Source: Oscillospiraceae bacterium (lineage in GTDB: Bacteria > Bacillota > Clostridia > Oscillospirales > Ruminococcaceae). From it: a stretch of 35,162 bases of DNA. The stretch covers positions 1-35,162 of the forward strand of contig JALEOL010000002.1 of the NCBI GenBank assembly GCA_022766785.1, written 5' to 3'. Both the position numbers and the translations under genes were made by a program. Shown one piece after another: positions 1 to 8,509 of the stretch. Every line of letters starts with the position of its first letter. Position 1 is the first letter of the stretch. The notes beneath the pieces are model-generated. The model was not told where the DNA came from. It saw nothing but the letters and a program-made list of their open reading frames with translations, and did no database searches.

Positions 1-226
1 TCTCAACGGAGATCTTCTCGTCCGCTCTGACAGCGCCTGCGCGCATAACGGTGCGGATAGCCTTTGCGATCCTGCCCTGCTTGCCGATCACTCTGCCCAT
101 ATCTTCCTGGGCAACATGGAGGTGATACACGATCACGCCCTCGGCGTCCGGCTCGTCAACAGTGACCTGAACCGCGTCCTTGTCCTCAACGAGGGCAGAG
201 GCGATTGTTATCAGAAGCTCTTTCAT
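1..226 (-). CDS. khpA: KhpA, KH-domain RNA-binding protein (3' end cut by window edge)
   Basis: This is a small single-KH-domain RNA-binding protein of the YlqC/KhpA family, which in Firmicutes partners with KhpB/Jag and affects cell division and small-RNA biology (family knowledge). The reading frame runs off the left edge with no stop, so about 75 residues are visible; the family is usually about 75-80 residues, so nearly all of it is present. It begins MKELLITIASALVEDKDA and contains the KH signature VIGKQGRIAKAIR, with the GxxG loop seen as GKQG. The start is the ATG at 226, preceded by AGGAGGG with a 7-base gap. It lies just downstream of rpsP on the same strand, the usual rpsP-khpA(-rimM-trmD-rplS) arrangement. 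The 87-base gap to rpsP contains a small GC-rich hairpin (278-294). Confidence 0.9.
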   Translation of the reverse strand, partial: MKELLITIASALVEDKDAVQVTVDEPDAEGVIVYHLHVAQEDMGRVIGKQGRIAKAIRTVMRAGAVRADEKISVE

Positions 227-277
227 ATATAGTCCCTCCTGTGGGATCAACGGGGTCTCCCCCGGACATTAGCTTAA

Positions 278-294
278 CGGGCAGGGAGTGCCCG
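278..294 (-). other. Small hairpin between rpsP and khpA
   Basis: CGGGCA and TGCCCG form a perfect 6-base stem with a 5-base loop in the rpsP-khpA spacer. There is no T-run after it, so it is more likely an mRNA processing or stability element than a terminator. The function is inferred. Confidence 0.4.
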
Positions 295-313
295 CGTTTA
301 CTGTGCCGCAGAA

Positions 314-544
314 TTACTTCTTGAGAAGTCTCTTAACGGTATCAGTGGGCTGTGCGCCCTTCTTGATCCACTCGTCAGCCTTAGCTGTGTCGATGTTTAC
401 GAGAGCCGGCTCCTTAGTGGGATCATATGTGCCGATCTCCTCGATGAAACGACCATCTCTGGGGTAACGGGAATCAGCAACAACTACACGGTAGAAGGGA
501 GCCTTCTTTGCGCCCATTCTGCGAAGTCTGATCTTTACTGCCAT
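314..544 (-). CDS. rpsP: 30S ribosomal protein S16
   Basis: Small-subunit ribosomal protein S16, 76 residues, starting [19 protein letters not shown], which is the highly conserved S16 N-terminus, followed by the typical [18 protein letters not shown] segment. S16 binds 16S rRNA early in 30S assembly (family knowledge). The length is at the short end of the usual 75-90 residues for Firmicutes. The ATG at 544 has a good GAAAGGAG ribosome binding site. khpA follows on the same strand, so the two are probably co-transcribed. Upstream of the start, 545-655 holds no gene, and beyond it lies the inverted-repeat element at 656-817 next to recG. No clear sigma-A promoter was found in that gap. Confidence 0.98.
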   Translation of the reverse strand: MAVKIRLRRMGAKKAPFYRVVVADSRYPRDGRFIEEIGTYDPTKEPALVNIDTAKADEWIKKGAQPTDTVKRLLKK

Positions 545-655
545 TGTGTTTTTCTCCTTTCAGTATTGATATATTCATGTGTGATACACAGTGAAATCAT
601 ATCATTTCCGCCCTTTGGGGCTAGCTTAATATTTCAACAGCGCCGCTGTCTACTT

Positions 656-817
656 ATACTAATAACCGTTTAAACGAAGGAAAAGATTTGCAGAAAGACA
701 GTGCCGATATCTAGGAAAAGAAACGCAGGCGTACTGTATGTACGTCAAGTTTCTTTGACGACGATAGCGGTGCTGGATTTCTGCAAAGATTTCCTGAGTT
801 TAAATGGTTATTAGTAT
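656..817. repeat. Long inverted-repeat element E1 (MITE- or REP-like)
   Basis: An imperfect palindrome of about 162 bases. The outer arm ATACTAATAACC (656-667) is matched by its reverse complement at 806-817, and pairing continues inward through TTTAAAC, TTTGCAGAAA and CAG blocks to an inner stem GAAAC/GTTTC (720-724/749-753). The apical core at 724-749 contains TACTGTATGTA and is 22/26 identical to the core of the element at 10341-10504. It encodes no transposase and has no convincing open reading frame. Its right end overlaps the first base of the recG stop codon (817-819). It fills most of the recG-rpsP gap and could act as a transcription barrier between them. A non-autonomous mobile hairpin element is the best guess. 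Confidence 0.8.
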
Positions 818-2841
818 TAATTCCAGCCGTATTCTCCGTTCTGCCCGAAAAGCCGATCCACGCCCTCACGCAGCAGCCGGCTCTTATCAGAGGCAAGCTC
901 CGGGTCGGCACGGAGTATCTCCCCGGCTATGCTGTCAACATCTTCAAGAATATCCGCGTCGTCCGCAAGGTCGGCGACTTTCAGCGGCGGCAGACCGTGC
1001 TGCTGCCTGCCGAAGAAATTGCCCGGGCCGCGCAGCTTCAGATCCTCCCGGGCGATCTCAAAGCCGTCCGTAGTCCGCACCATTACATCGGCGCGCGCCT
1101 TTGTGTACTCGCTTTTGCTGTCCGACATCAGAATGCAGTAGCTCTGCTCGCTGCCCCTGCCGACGCGCCCCCTCAGCTGGTGCAGCTGGGACAGCCCGAA
1201 CTGCTCCGCGTTCTCGATGAGCATTACCACGGCGTTCGGAACGTCTATCCCCACCTCGATGACGGTGGTGGAGACCAGCAGCCGGAGCTTTCCGGATTTG
1301 AACTGAGCCATGACGCACTCCTTGTCCGCCTGCTTCATCTTACCGTAAAGCAGCCCCGTGGGGATATCCCGGAACTCGCCGTTCACCAGTGTATCGTAAT
1401 ACTCTATGGCACTTGCCTTCTCGCTCTTTCCCTCGGGGTCCTCCACCAGCGGACATACGATATACGCCTGCCGCCCGGCTGCGATGTGCTTTTTGATAAA
1501 ATTATACACCCTCCGGCGGAAGCTGCTGTCCACCGCGTAGGTCAGCACCGGCAGTCTCCCCTTTGGCATCTCGTTAATTACAGACACCTCCAGGTCGCCG
1601 TAAACTATCAGCGCAAGGGTGCGGGGTATCGGCGTTGCGGACATCGCCAGGATATGCGGCGCAGCGCCCTTTTCCGCCAGAGCCGCGCGCTGAGCCACGC
1701 CGAAACGGTGCTGCTCGTCCACGATGACAAGCCCGGCGTTCTTCATCACCGACGACTTCTGGATAAGCGCCTGGGTTCCGATGAGCACCCCGGTCTCGCC
1801 GCTTTCCGCCCGGGCGCGAACCTGCGCTTTCTGCTTCGGGGTGAGCGACCCGGAAAGCTCCTCCACCCTGATGCCAAGCGGCTCCAGCAGCCCTGAAAAG
1901 GTGCTGTAATGCTGCTGCGCCAGCACCTCGGTGGGCGCCATGACCAGCACGGAATACCCGTTCTTGCAGCAGAAATACGCGGCTGCGGCGGCAACAAGCG
2001 TCTTTCCGCTGCCCACGTCACCCTGTATCAGACGGTTCATCGGGAACTCGCGCTGCATATCCCGGATACAGTCCGAAACCGCTTTAAGCTGCGCGTTTGT
2101 CGGGGTGAACGGCAGCCTTTCCCACAGCTCCGAAATATCCACGCTCTGCATGACCGCGCCGGTGCGCTCTCTGCCGCGGCGCTTCATCAGCGAAAGCCCC
2201 AGCTTCAGCGTGATAAGCTCCTCAAACACCAGCCGCCGCCTTGCCTCGGTGTATTCCTCACGGCTGCGCGGAAAGTGTATCTGCCTTACCGCCTGCTCCC
2301 GGGGAAGCAGCTCCATGCGGCTTATCAGCCCCTCGGGGAGCGTCTCCGGAAGCTTCACCACGGAAAGCGCCGTTTTAACGTTTGCGGACACCATGTTGTT
2401 GGTAAGCCCGGCGGTCAGGGGGTATTTCGGCATAAGCCCCCCCTGGGACGTGTCAACGAACAGCGGCGAGCCTATCTGCATTCGCACAGGGTCGCCGGAT
2501 ATCTTCCCGTAGAAAAGGTACTCGTGATCCTCCTCCAGCTTCGCAAAGGTGTACTTCGCGTTGAAAAACACCGCCGTGATATTCCCGGTGCCGTCGGTAA
2601 GCTCCGCTTTATACAGCGCCATTTTCGCGTACTCGCTGAACGGCGCGGTTTTTTTCTTTACAAACGCGCGTAAGGCGCAGACCTCGCCGATCTGCACCTG
2701 CGCTATCGTTTTCGGGTGGGTGAAGTCCACATAGTCCCTGGGATACAGCCCTACAAGCTGCTCCACGGTCTCCACGCCCAGCTTTTTATACAGCTCCGCC
2801 CGTTTGGGGCCTACGCCCTTGAGATATGTTATCTCGCTCAT
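817..2841 (-). CDS. recG: ATP-dependent DNA helicase RecG
   Basis: RecG is a superfamily 2 helicase that reverses stalled replication forks and branch-migrates Holliday junctions. The protein has 674 residues, close to the usual 680 or so. It opens with the helix-hairpin motif YLKGVGPKRAELYKKLG. An OB-fold wedge domain occupies roughly residues 50-150. The helicase core shows Walker A GDVGSGKT, a DEQH box in VDEQHRFG, motif III MSATPIPRT and motif VI QLRGRVGRG. The ATG at 2841 has no clear Shine-Dalgarno sequence, but it fits the family N-terminus, and the gene follows fakA by 42 bases on the same strand, so coupling to upstream translation is plausible. The fakA-recG order is common in Firmicutes. 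The stop codon touches the inverted-repeat element E1. Confidence 0.97.
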   Translation of the reverse strand: MSEITYLKGVGPKRAELYKKLGVETVEQLVGLYPRDYVDFTHPKTIAQVQIGEVCALRAFVKKKTAPFSEYAKMALYKAELTDGTGNITAVFFNAKYTFAKLEEDHEYLFYGKISGDPVRMQIGSPLFVDTSQGGLMPKYPLTAGLTNNMVSANVKTALSVVKLPETLPEGLISRMELLPREQAVRQIHFPRSREEYTEARRRLVFEELITLKLGLSLMKRRGRERTGAVMQSVDISELWERLPFTPTNAQLKAVSDCIRDMQREFPMNRLIQGDVGSGKTLVAAAAAYFCCKNGYSVLVMAPTEVLAQQHYSTFSGLLEPLGIRVEELSGSLTPKQKAQVRARAESGETGVLIGTQALIQKSSVMKNAGLVIVDEQHRFGVAQRAALAEKGAAPHILAMSATPIPRTLALIVYGDLEVSVINEMPKGRLPVLTYAVDSSFRRRVYNFIKKHIAAGRQAYIVCPLVEDPEGKSEKASAIEYYDTLVNGEFRDIPTGLLYGKMKQADKECVMAQFKSGKLRLLVSTTVIEVGIDVPNAVVMLIENAEQFGLSQLHQLRGRVGRGSEQSYCILMSDSKSEYTKARADVMVRTTDGFEIAREDLKLRGPGNFFGRQQHGLPPLKVADLADDADILEDVDSIAGEILRADPELASDKSRLLREGVDRLFGQNGEYGWN

Positions 2842-2883
2842 GATGTCAAAATATATCAGTCAGTGCTTTATGCCAACGAAGAG

Positions 2884-4527
2884 TTATTCCACCGAGATGA
2901 TGTAATAATACACCGGCTGCCCGCCGTTGACAAGGTTGATGTCGATATTGTCGCTTATTCTGGCGCGAAGCTGCTCGTAAGCCGCATTCGCCGCCTCATC
3001 CGTCACATCGGAGCCGTATATCACCGTAATATAGCTGCTGGAGCCGCTGACAAGCCGCTTGGTGAGCTTGGTGAGAGCCTTTGTGACGTCCTTTTCGGTG
3101 AACACGATCCTGCCGTTGTCCATGGCAAGTATCTCGCCCTGCTTTATCTTATGCCCGTCGTACTCGCTGTCGCGAACCGCGTAGGTTATCTGACCGCTCT
3201 GCACCCTGCCGAGGGCTTCGGTCATATTGCTGCGGTTGGTGACGAAATCCGCGCCGGGGTCGAAGCTCATCAGCGCCGAAATACCCTGCGGTATGGTACG
3301 GGACTGCAAAACGCACACGTTCCTGTCCGCGAGGGCTACCGCCTGCTCCGCCGCCATGATGATGTTCTTGTTGTTCGGGAGAACGAACACGTTGTGCGCC
3401 GGGGTCTGCCCAATAGCCTCCAGGATATCCTCGGTGGAGGGGTTCATGGTCTGACCGCCGCGCACTATGCTGTCAGCGCCCAGATCCCGGAACAGCGACT
3501 CAACACCGGGTCCTGCCGCCACTGCCACAAAGCCGAACTCCTTCTCAGGCTCCACGGGCACCCTGCGGTTCTTCTGCACGGTTTCGTCCGCCTTGATGAG
3601 ATTGTTGTGCTGCTCGCGCATGTTCTCGATCTTTATCCTGGTCAGGCTGCCGAATTTCAGTCCCTCCTCGATCGCCTTTCCGGGGTGGTCGGAATGCACA
3701 TGCACCTTGATTATGTCATCGTCGTCCACCACCACAACGCAGTCGCCTATGGTCTCCAGGAACGCCCGGAGCGCGGTCGCGTCCTTTGCCCCCTGCTGCT
3801 TGTTGACAATGAACTCGGTGCAGTAGCCGAAATGTATCTCCTCCTCGGCAGCGCCTGCCGCAGCCACCGCAGCCGGAGCGGAGGGCTTCGTCTCCTCATG
3901 GGAACGAATGACAGAACCGCCGGAAATAACCTCCAGCATACCCTCCAGTATCACCAGCAGACCCTTTCCGCCTGCGTCCACTACCCCTGCTTTTTTGAGC
4001 GCCGGGAGCAGCTCCGGGGTCTTTTCAAGGCTCTTTTCTCCCTCGGCGATGAATGCGCGCAGAAACTCAGCAGAGTCGCCGCCGGGCTTTGCCATGCCCT
4101 TTGTGTTCTCCCACGCTTCTCTTACGACAGTGAGAATAGTGCCCTCGGTGGGCTTCATGACGGACTTGTACGCAGCGTCCACGCCCAGCTTGAACGCGTC
4201 GGAAAGCAGCTTTGCGTCAGCCTCGGTCTGCCCTGCCAGCCCCTTGGAAAGCCCACGGAATATCAGCGACAGGATAACGCCGGAGTTGCCCCGGGCGCCC
4301 CTCAGCATAGCGGAAGCAGTGAGCTTCGCCGCGTCCGCAACGGTTATCGCGTCGGAAGCCTGCTTCAGCTCAGCCAGCGCGTTGCTGACAGTCATGTACA
4401 TATTGGTGCCCGTGTCTCCGTCCGGCACCGGGAATACGTTCAGCTCGTCCACGGCGAGCCGGTTGTTGGAAATGTTGTTTGCGCCCGAGATGACTGCGTC
4501 CCGGAACAGCTTTCCTGAAATCATCAT
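2884..4527 (-). CDS. fakA: Fatty acid kinase catalytic subunit FakA / DAK2-domain protein YloV
   Basis: Homologues phosphorylate fatty acids bound to FakB (DegV-family) partners, so that exogenous fatty acids can enter phospholipid synthesis (family knowledge). With the start chosen here it has 547 residues, typical for YloV/FakA. The N-terminal DAK2 domain carries the nucleotide and metal motif PDGDTGTNM, with Asp36 and Asp38 as metal ligands, and GARGNSGVILS further on. A middle domain starts near FGYCTEFIV, followed by a C-terminal DegV-like region. The frame is open further upstream to 4575, but AGGAAGGGA at 4539-4547 lies 11 bases before the ATG at 4527, and MMISGKLFRD matches the family N-terminus. 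It follows the Asp23 gene, as in Bacillus yloU-yloV. No fakB is in the window. A link to the acyl locus at 19350-25558 would be speculative. Confidence 0.9.
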   Translation of the reverse strand: MMISGKLFRDAVISGANNISNNRLAVDELNVFPVPDGDTGTNMYMTVSNALAELKQASDAITVADAAKLTASAMLRGARGNSGVILSLIFRGLSKGLAGQTEADAKLLSDAFKLGVDAAYKSVMKPTEGTILTVVREAWENTKGMAKPGGDSAEFLRAFIAEGEKSLEKTPELLPALKKAGVVDAGGKGLLVILEGMLEVISGGSVIRSHEETKPSAPAAVAAAGAAEEEIHFGYCTEFIVNKQQGAKDATALRAFLETIGDCVVVVDDDDIIKVHVHSDHPGKAIEEGLKFGSLTRIKIENMREQHNNLIKADETVQKNRRVPVEPEKEFGFVAVAAGPGVESLFRDLGADSIVRGGQTMNPSTEDILEAIGQTPAHNVFVLPNNKNIIMAAEQAVALADRNVCVLQSRTIPQGISALMSFDPGADFVTNRSNMTEALGRVQSGQITYAVRDSEYDGHKIKQGEILAMDNGRIVFTEKDVTKALTKLTKRLVSGSSSYITVIYGSDVTDEAANAAYEQLRARISDNIDINLVNGGQPVYYYIISVE

Positions 4528-4584
4528 TGGTATTGCGATCCCTTCCTGTTTATAATTGATCAGTTCTGAAAACACGCAGTCTGA

Positions 4585-4941
4585 TCAGGTTTTTATCTCG
4601 TCAACGTAGACATTCACACGCTCAACGGAAATGCCCGTGCTTTCCTCCATGATGTACTTCACCTTGTTGATTATGCTCTTTACCACCGTGCCGACATTCA
4701 CGCCGTAAAGCACGGTGATGTGAAGGTCGATGACCAGCTTGTCCTTGCCTGCCCTCACGGTTATCCCGCGCTCAAAGCTGCGCTTTCTGACGAACGGCAG
4801 AGCCGCTGCCAGCGTCTGTTTTGCGCTGCTGATGTTCATCTGCACCACTCCGAAGCAGCCCGTCACGGCGCTGCCGATGAGCGATGTGAAATAGTCCTGC
4901 GAAATGGTTATCGTACCGATATTGTTCTGAACCTTTATCAT
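4585..4941 (-). CDS. Asp23/Gls24 family envelope-stress protein (YloU-like)
   Basis: A 118-residue Asp23/Gls24-family protein, the usual companion of fakA/yloV. It begins MIKVQNNIGTITISQDYF, and the central part reads IGSAVTGCFGVVQM and LVIDLHITVLYGVNVG, which are diagnostic of the family. These proteins are membrane-associated or envelope-stress related, and their biochemical role is poorly defined. The ATG at 4941 follows AAGGAGG with a 4-base gap. The gene lies 20 bases after the ispE stop and 57 bases before the fakA start on the same strand, so it is probably part of the same long transcript. No transmembrane segment is visible. Confidence 0.92.
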   Translation of the reverse strand: MIKVQNNIGTITISQDYFTSLIGSAVTGCFGVVQMNISSAKQTLAAALPFVRKRSFERGITVRAGKDKLVIDLHITVLYGVNVGTVVKSIINKVKYIMEESTGISVERVNVYVDEIKT

Positions 4942-4961
4942 AGTACCTCCTTATCACGGGT

Positions 4962-5810
4962 TTACAGGCAAACGCCCTCGCCGACCGCACTGCACAGAAC
5001 GCTTCCGCTGAACTCCTTCTGCGCAGCGGCAGCAGTGTGCGCGTCGTCGAACACCCCGAATACTGCCGAACCGCTTCCGGTCAGCATTGCACCCCGGGCG
5101 CCGAGTTCCATAAAGCGCCTGCATATACTCTCTATGCGTTCGTCAGCGTACAGCTCCTGAAACACATTGTACATCTCGGGAGCGTAATTATCCGGCAATG
5201 CCGCCCGGAACCTCTCCAGACCGCCATGCGGCGCTACCGGGCTGCTGTCGTACTTCCGGTAGGCTTCTCCGGTGGGACAGCTGAAATCCGGCTTCACGAC
5301 CACAAATATGCCCTTTGCCGCCGGGAGATCAGACATCTTCTCTCCGATACCCCGGCACAGCTTCGTTCCGCCCACAAGGCAGAACGGCACGTCCGCGCCG
5401 ACCTGCACCGCGATATCCAGCAGCTGCTGTTCGCTCAGCGGCTCCCCGAACACATTGTTCAGCCCCCGGAGTGCTGCCGCTGCGTCTGCGCTGCCGCCGC
5501 CCATTCCTGCGCCGCTTGGGATATGCTTTTCGATATCCAGCAGCACTCTGCCGGTCATTCCGGAATACTGCATAAAAAGCTCTGCTGCACGATAAGCGGT
5601 ATTGCGCCTGTCCGTGGGGATATCCTCACGGCTGCATGTCAGCGTTATCCCACCCCCGGGGCACACCGCTACAGTGACCACATCGGCAAAGGAAACGCTC
5701 TGCATGACGGTTTCAAGCAGATGATATCCGTCGTCGCGCCTGCCGGTTATATCGAGATACAGGTTGAGCTTAGCGCAGGCTAGCAGGTTCAGCGCACGAA
5801 CACGGTTCAC
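4962..5810 (-). CDS. ispE: 4-diphosphocytidyl-2-C-methyl-D-erythritol kinase
   Basis: IspE is the GHMP-family kinase of the MEP isoprenoid pathway and phosphorylates CDP-methylerythritol at the 2-hydroxyl. It has 282 residues, the usual size. The N-terminal CAKLNLYLDITGRRDDGYH motif carries the catalytic Lys in AKLN (Lys14), and the ATP-binding glycine loop is PSGAGMGGGSADAA near residues 98-111. The C-terminal GSGSAVFGVF is the third GHMP motif. The start is a GTG at 5810 that overlaps the aminotransferase stop as GTGA, with AGGAG 8 bases upstream, so translational coupling is likely. It shows that this organism uses the MEP rather than the mevalonate route. Confidence 0.96.
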   Translation of the reverse strand: MNRVRALNLLACAKLNLYLDITGRRDDGYHLLETVMQSVSFADVVTVAVCPGGGITLTCSREDIPTDRRNTAYRAAELFMQYSGMTGRVLLDIEKHIPSGAGMGGGSADAAAALRGLNNVFGEPLSEQQLLDIAVQVGADVPFCLVGGTKLCRGIGEKMSDLPAAKGIFVVVKPDFSCPTGEAYRKYDSSPVAPHGGLERFRAALPDNYAPEMYNVFQELYADERIESICRRFMELGARGAMLTGSGSAVFGVFDDAHTAAAAQKEFSGSVLCSAVGEGVCL

Positions 5811-6982
5811 TTTTTAAGCTCCTCCAGGAACTCCCGGATACGCTCCAGCGCCGTGGTGATATGCTGCACGGAGTACGCATAGGATACCCTGACATATCCC
5901 TCGCCGCTCGCCCCGAACGCATTGCCCGGCACCACCGCCACCTTCTTGGTGTAGATAAGCTTTTCGCAGAACTCGCTGCTGCCCATTCCGGTGGACTTTA
6001 TGCAGGGGAACACATAGAACGCTCCCTCCGGCTCGAAGCAGGTAAGCCCCATATCGTTGAAGCCCTTTACCACCAGACGGCGGCGCATGTCGTATTCCTC
6101 CAGCATTCTGTCCACGTCCTCGCGGCACTTCGTCAGAGCCGTTATCGCGGCGTACTGGCTCACTGTGGGGCTGCTCATTATGCAGTACTGGTGGAGCTTC
6201 AGCATCTGCTTTATCACGGGTCTGGGACCTGCGCAGTAGCCCAGTCTCCAGCCGGTCATGGCGTAGGTCTTGGAGAAGCCGTTCACAACGATCGTGCGCT
6301 CGCGCATATCCGGGAACTCGACTATCGACGCGTGCTTTTCGCCGCCGTAGGTCATCTCGGAATATATCTCGTCGGATATCACCATTATATCGGTGCCGCG
6401 CAGCACGTCAGCTATCGCCGCAAGCTCTTCCCGGCGCATTACAGAGCCGGTGGGATTGTTCGGAAAAGGCAGTATCAGCGCCTTTGTCCGGGGGGTTATC
6501 GCTGCTTTGAGGGCGTCCGCGCGCAGCTTGAACTTATCCTCGGCGGTCATGACTATCGGCACAGGAGTACCGCCGCAGACCGTGACGATAGGGGAATAAC
6601 ACACGAAGCTCGGCTCCGGGACAAGCACCTCGTCCCCGGGCTGTATCAGAGCGCGCATCGCAAGATCCAGCGCCTCGGAGCCGCCCACGGTGACGATCAT
6701 CTCGCCCTCGGGGTCGTAGTCGGTGTGAATGAAGTTGTGGAGATATTTCGAGATCTCCTTTCTCAGCTGGATAAGACCGGAGTTCGCGGTGTATGCCGTC
6801 CTGCCCTTTTCCAGCACGTTTATCGCTTCTTTTCTTGCAGCCCACGGGGTCTTGAAATCCGGCTCGCCGACGGACAGGGAAATTACCCCCTCCACCTGCT
6901 GCGCGATGTCAAAGAACTTCCTTATGCCGGAGGGCTGGATATCCTGTATCTTCCGGGGAATTATCTTATCGTAGTCTATCAC
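5807..6982 (-). CDS. PLP-dependent aminotransferase, class I/II (AspAT/AlaAT-like)
   Basis: A fold-type I PLP aminotransferase of 391 residues. The N-terminal LSVGEPDFKTPW substrate-binding segment is followed by VTVGGSEALDLAMR, LPFPNNPTGSV, ISDEIYSEMTY and VNGFSKTYAMTGWRLGY. Lys238 in the last motif is the expected Schiff-base lysine. This subgroup includes aspartate, alanine and broad-specificity (PatA-like) enzymes, and the substrate cannot be told from sequence. The start is a GTG at 6982 overlapping the stop of the upstream Lrp gene as GTGA, and the gene's own stop overlaps the ispE start. Coupling to an Lrp/AsnC regulator suggests amino-acid-responsive control (inference). Confidence 0.9.
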   Translation of the reverse strand: MIDYDKIIPRKIQDIQPSGIRKFFDIAQQVEGVISLSVGEPDFKTPWAARKEAINVLEKGRTAYTANSGLIQLRKEISKYLHNFIHTDYDPEGEMIVTVGGSEALDLAMRALIQPGDEVLVPEPSFVCYSPIVTVCGGTPVPIVMTAEDKFKLRADALKAAITPRTKALILPFPNNPTGSVMRREELAAIADVLRGTDIMVISDEIYSEMTYGGEKHASIVEFPDMRERTIVVNGFSKTYAMTGWRLGYCAGPRPVIKQMLKLHQYCIMSSPTVSQYAAITALTKCREDVDRMLEEYDMRRRLVVKGFNDMGLTCFEPEGAFYVFPCIKSTGMGSSEFCEKLIYTKKVAVVPGNAFGASGEGYVRVSYAYSVQHITTALERIREFLEELKK

Positions 6983-7461
6983 GGGGAAACCAGGCTCCTT
7001 TCATCGGAGTGTTCCTCGCTGAAAACGTGGCTCTTCTCCTTGTATCTTCTCAGCACGAAATGGGTGGTGGTGGACAGCACGCCGTCCAGAACAGCCAGAC
7101 GCTCAGAAACGAACAGAGCGACCTTTCTCAGACTGGTGCCTGTAATGGTTATCGACAGGTCGTTCGCGCCGGACAGCAGGAACACCGTGTCAACCTCATC
7201 ATACTGCATGATAGTATGCGCCAGGTCGTCGAAGCCCCTGTCCTTGAACGGGGTGACTTTAAGCTCTATTATCGCGGTGACGGCGTTGTCGTCAGCCTTT
7301 TCCTCGTTGACTATCGCGGAATAACCTATAATTATGCCCTCGTTCTCCAGCTGCTTTATTCCTGCCGCGATCTCCTGCTCGGAAACGCCGAGCATCGCCG
7401 CCAGCTCCGCATTGGAGAGCCGCGCGTTCCGCTTTAATAACGCAAGTAGCTTCTTATTCAT
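6979..7461 (-). CDS. Lrp/AsnC-family transcriptional regulator
   Basis: A feast/famine regulator of 160 residues. An N-terminal helix-turn-helix (about residues 15-42, with LSNAELAAMLGVSEQEI) is followed by a RAM ligand-binding domain (about residues 65-150, including AIIELKVTPFKDRG and VFLLSGANDLSITI). Family members bind amino acids and regulate their metabolism as octamers. The open frame reaches 7530, but the ATG at 7461 is preceded by AAGGAGG with an 8-base gap and gives the canonical N-terminus, so it is the start. It is coupled by a 4-base overlap to the aminotransferase gene, its likely target along with itself (inference). Confidence 0.92.
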   Translation of the reverse strand: MNKKLLALLKRNARLSNAELAAMLGVSEQEIAAGIKQLENEGIIIGYSAIVNEEKADDNAVTAIIELKVTPFKDRGFDDLAHTIMQYDEVDTVFLLSGANDLSITITGTSLRKVALFVSERLAVLDGVLSTTTHFVLRRYKEKSHVFSEEHSDERSLVSP

Positions 7462-7477
7462 AAAAAGATCCTCCTTA

Positions 7478-8302
7478 TCAGATGGAAATGAAAATTGGCT
7501 GTTTCTTTCTGAAAACACAGATCTCGGCAAATCCGATATCCCTCAGCATATCCAACACCTCCGGGATATCCGCGCCGACGTCCTCCACACGGTGAGCGTC
7601 AGAGCCGACAGTCACCATTCTGCCGCCCTTGCCGAAGTAGCGTCTGACGTACTCCGCCGAGGGCATCGGGACATGAAGTCCCTTTCTTATGCCGGAGGAA
7701 TTCACCTCCAGCGCGATGTCCTGCCGGATCACGGTTTCCAGTATTTTGTCGATGATAGCGTCATACCGGCTCATGTCCACCTCGTGACCGCCGAAATCGC
7801 CGCTGATGAAGCGCAGCGGAAACGTCAGGTGCGACAGGGAGCAGAATTTCCCCCATTCCGCAAGCCGCAGCTCCTCCTCGAAATATTCGTCCAAGCAGCG
7901 GTACCTGTCCTCGTCGCTGTCGGGGATTTTGTTCAGGAAGGGGTAAGTCCTCGTCCGGTGGGTGGAGCCTAACACGAAATCGTAGTCGTGCTCTGCAAGA
8001 AGCCTCTCGGCAAGCGGCAGGTCAAACAGAGGCTGACCCAGCTCAACGCCGTAATAGACCTCCATTCTGCCCTCAAAACGCTCTTTTATCTCCAGGTAAA
8101 CGCTGTATGAGCTTTCCACCGCCCCGGCATAATCCCAGTCGTCGAATTTCTCGGTTTCTATGTGGTCGGTAAGCGCATAGTGCTTTATCCCCAGCCCGAA
8201 GGCTCGCTCCGCCATCCGAATCGGCAGGTCGTGACCGTCCGGAGAAAGGGTGGAGTGGTTATGAATATCCGCAGGAATAGCGCGGAGTTCTGTTGTTTCC
8301 AT
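7478..8302 (-). CDS. PHP-domain phosphatase, histidinol-phosphatase HisJ family
   Basis: A PHP-superfamily metal-dependent phosphoesterase of about 274 residues, the size of HisJ histidinol-phosphatases. Metal-binding motifs are visible: ADIHNHSTLSPDG (His14, His16), YALTDHIE, LGSTHRT, ALEVNSSGIRK and VGSDAHRVEDVG. HisJ removes phosphate from histidinol phosphate in His synthesis, but no other his gene is nearby, so another phosphoester is possible. The open frame extends to 8389, but the ATG at 8302 is preferred because it follows AGAGGGA and removes an unrelated Lys/Phe-rich leader. The Lrp gene starts 16 bases downstream, so this may be the first gene of the minus-strand operon. The region up to 8406 is AT-rich with no promoter I could fix. 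Confidence 0.85.
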   Translation of the reverse strand: METTELRAIPADIHNHSTLSPDGHDLPIRMAERAFGLGIKHYALTDHIETEKFDDWDYAGAVESSYSVYLEIKERFEGRMEVYYGVELGQPLFDLPLAERLLAEHDYDFVLGSTHRTRTYPFLNKIPDSDEDRYRCLDEYFEEELRLAEWGKFCSLSHLTFPLRFISGDFGGHEVDMSRYDAIIDKILETVIRQDIALEVNSSGIRKGLHVPMPSAEYVRRYFGKGGRMVTVGSDAHRVEDVGADIPEVLDMLRDIGFAEICVFRKKQPIFISI

Positions 8303-8406
8303 TATTTTCCCTCTTCTGTTCTGCTGAAAAAATAACCATAATATTATCTTTTCAAATGTGTTTTTTATTATTTTATCACAAAATTTCAAATTTGTCTATG
8401 AATACA

Positions 8407-8435
8407 TTTACTTTTTCCGATTTTTTTAGTATAAT
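8407..8435 (+). promoter_or_regulatory. Sigma-A type promoter for the ACT-UPF0210 operon
   Basis: TTTACT (8407-8412), a 17-base spacer and a perfect TATAAT (8430-8435). Transcription would start near 8442 and leave a leader of about 68 bases. It lies between divergent genes. Confidence 0.65.
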
Positions 8436-8509
8436 AGATAAGAAAGATAAAAAAACAAGGCTTGCGGCTGATAATTTTATACATATTGACCGCAGAACAG
8501 GAGGACACA

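Noticed and set aside
656..817. Element E1 as a simple recG or rpsP terminator
   Set aside because: It is far longer than an intrinsic terminator, lacks a terminal T-run and shares its core with a second element elsewhere.
2716..4518. A 600-codon plus-strand open frame opposite fakA
   Set aside because: It is antisense to a well-recognised DAK2-domain gene and its product is His/Leu/Val-rich without motifs.
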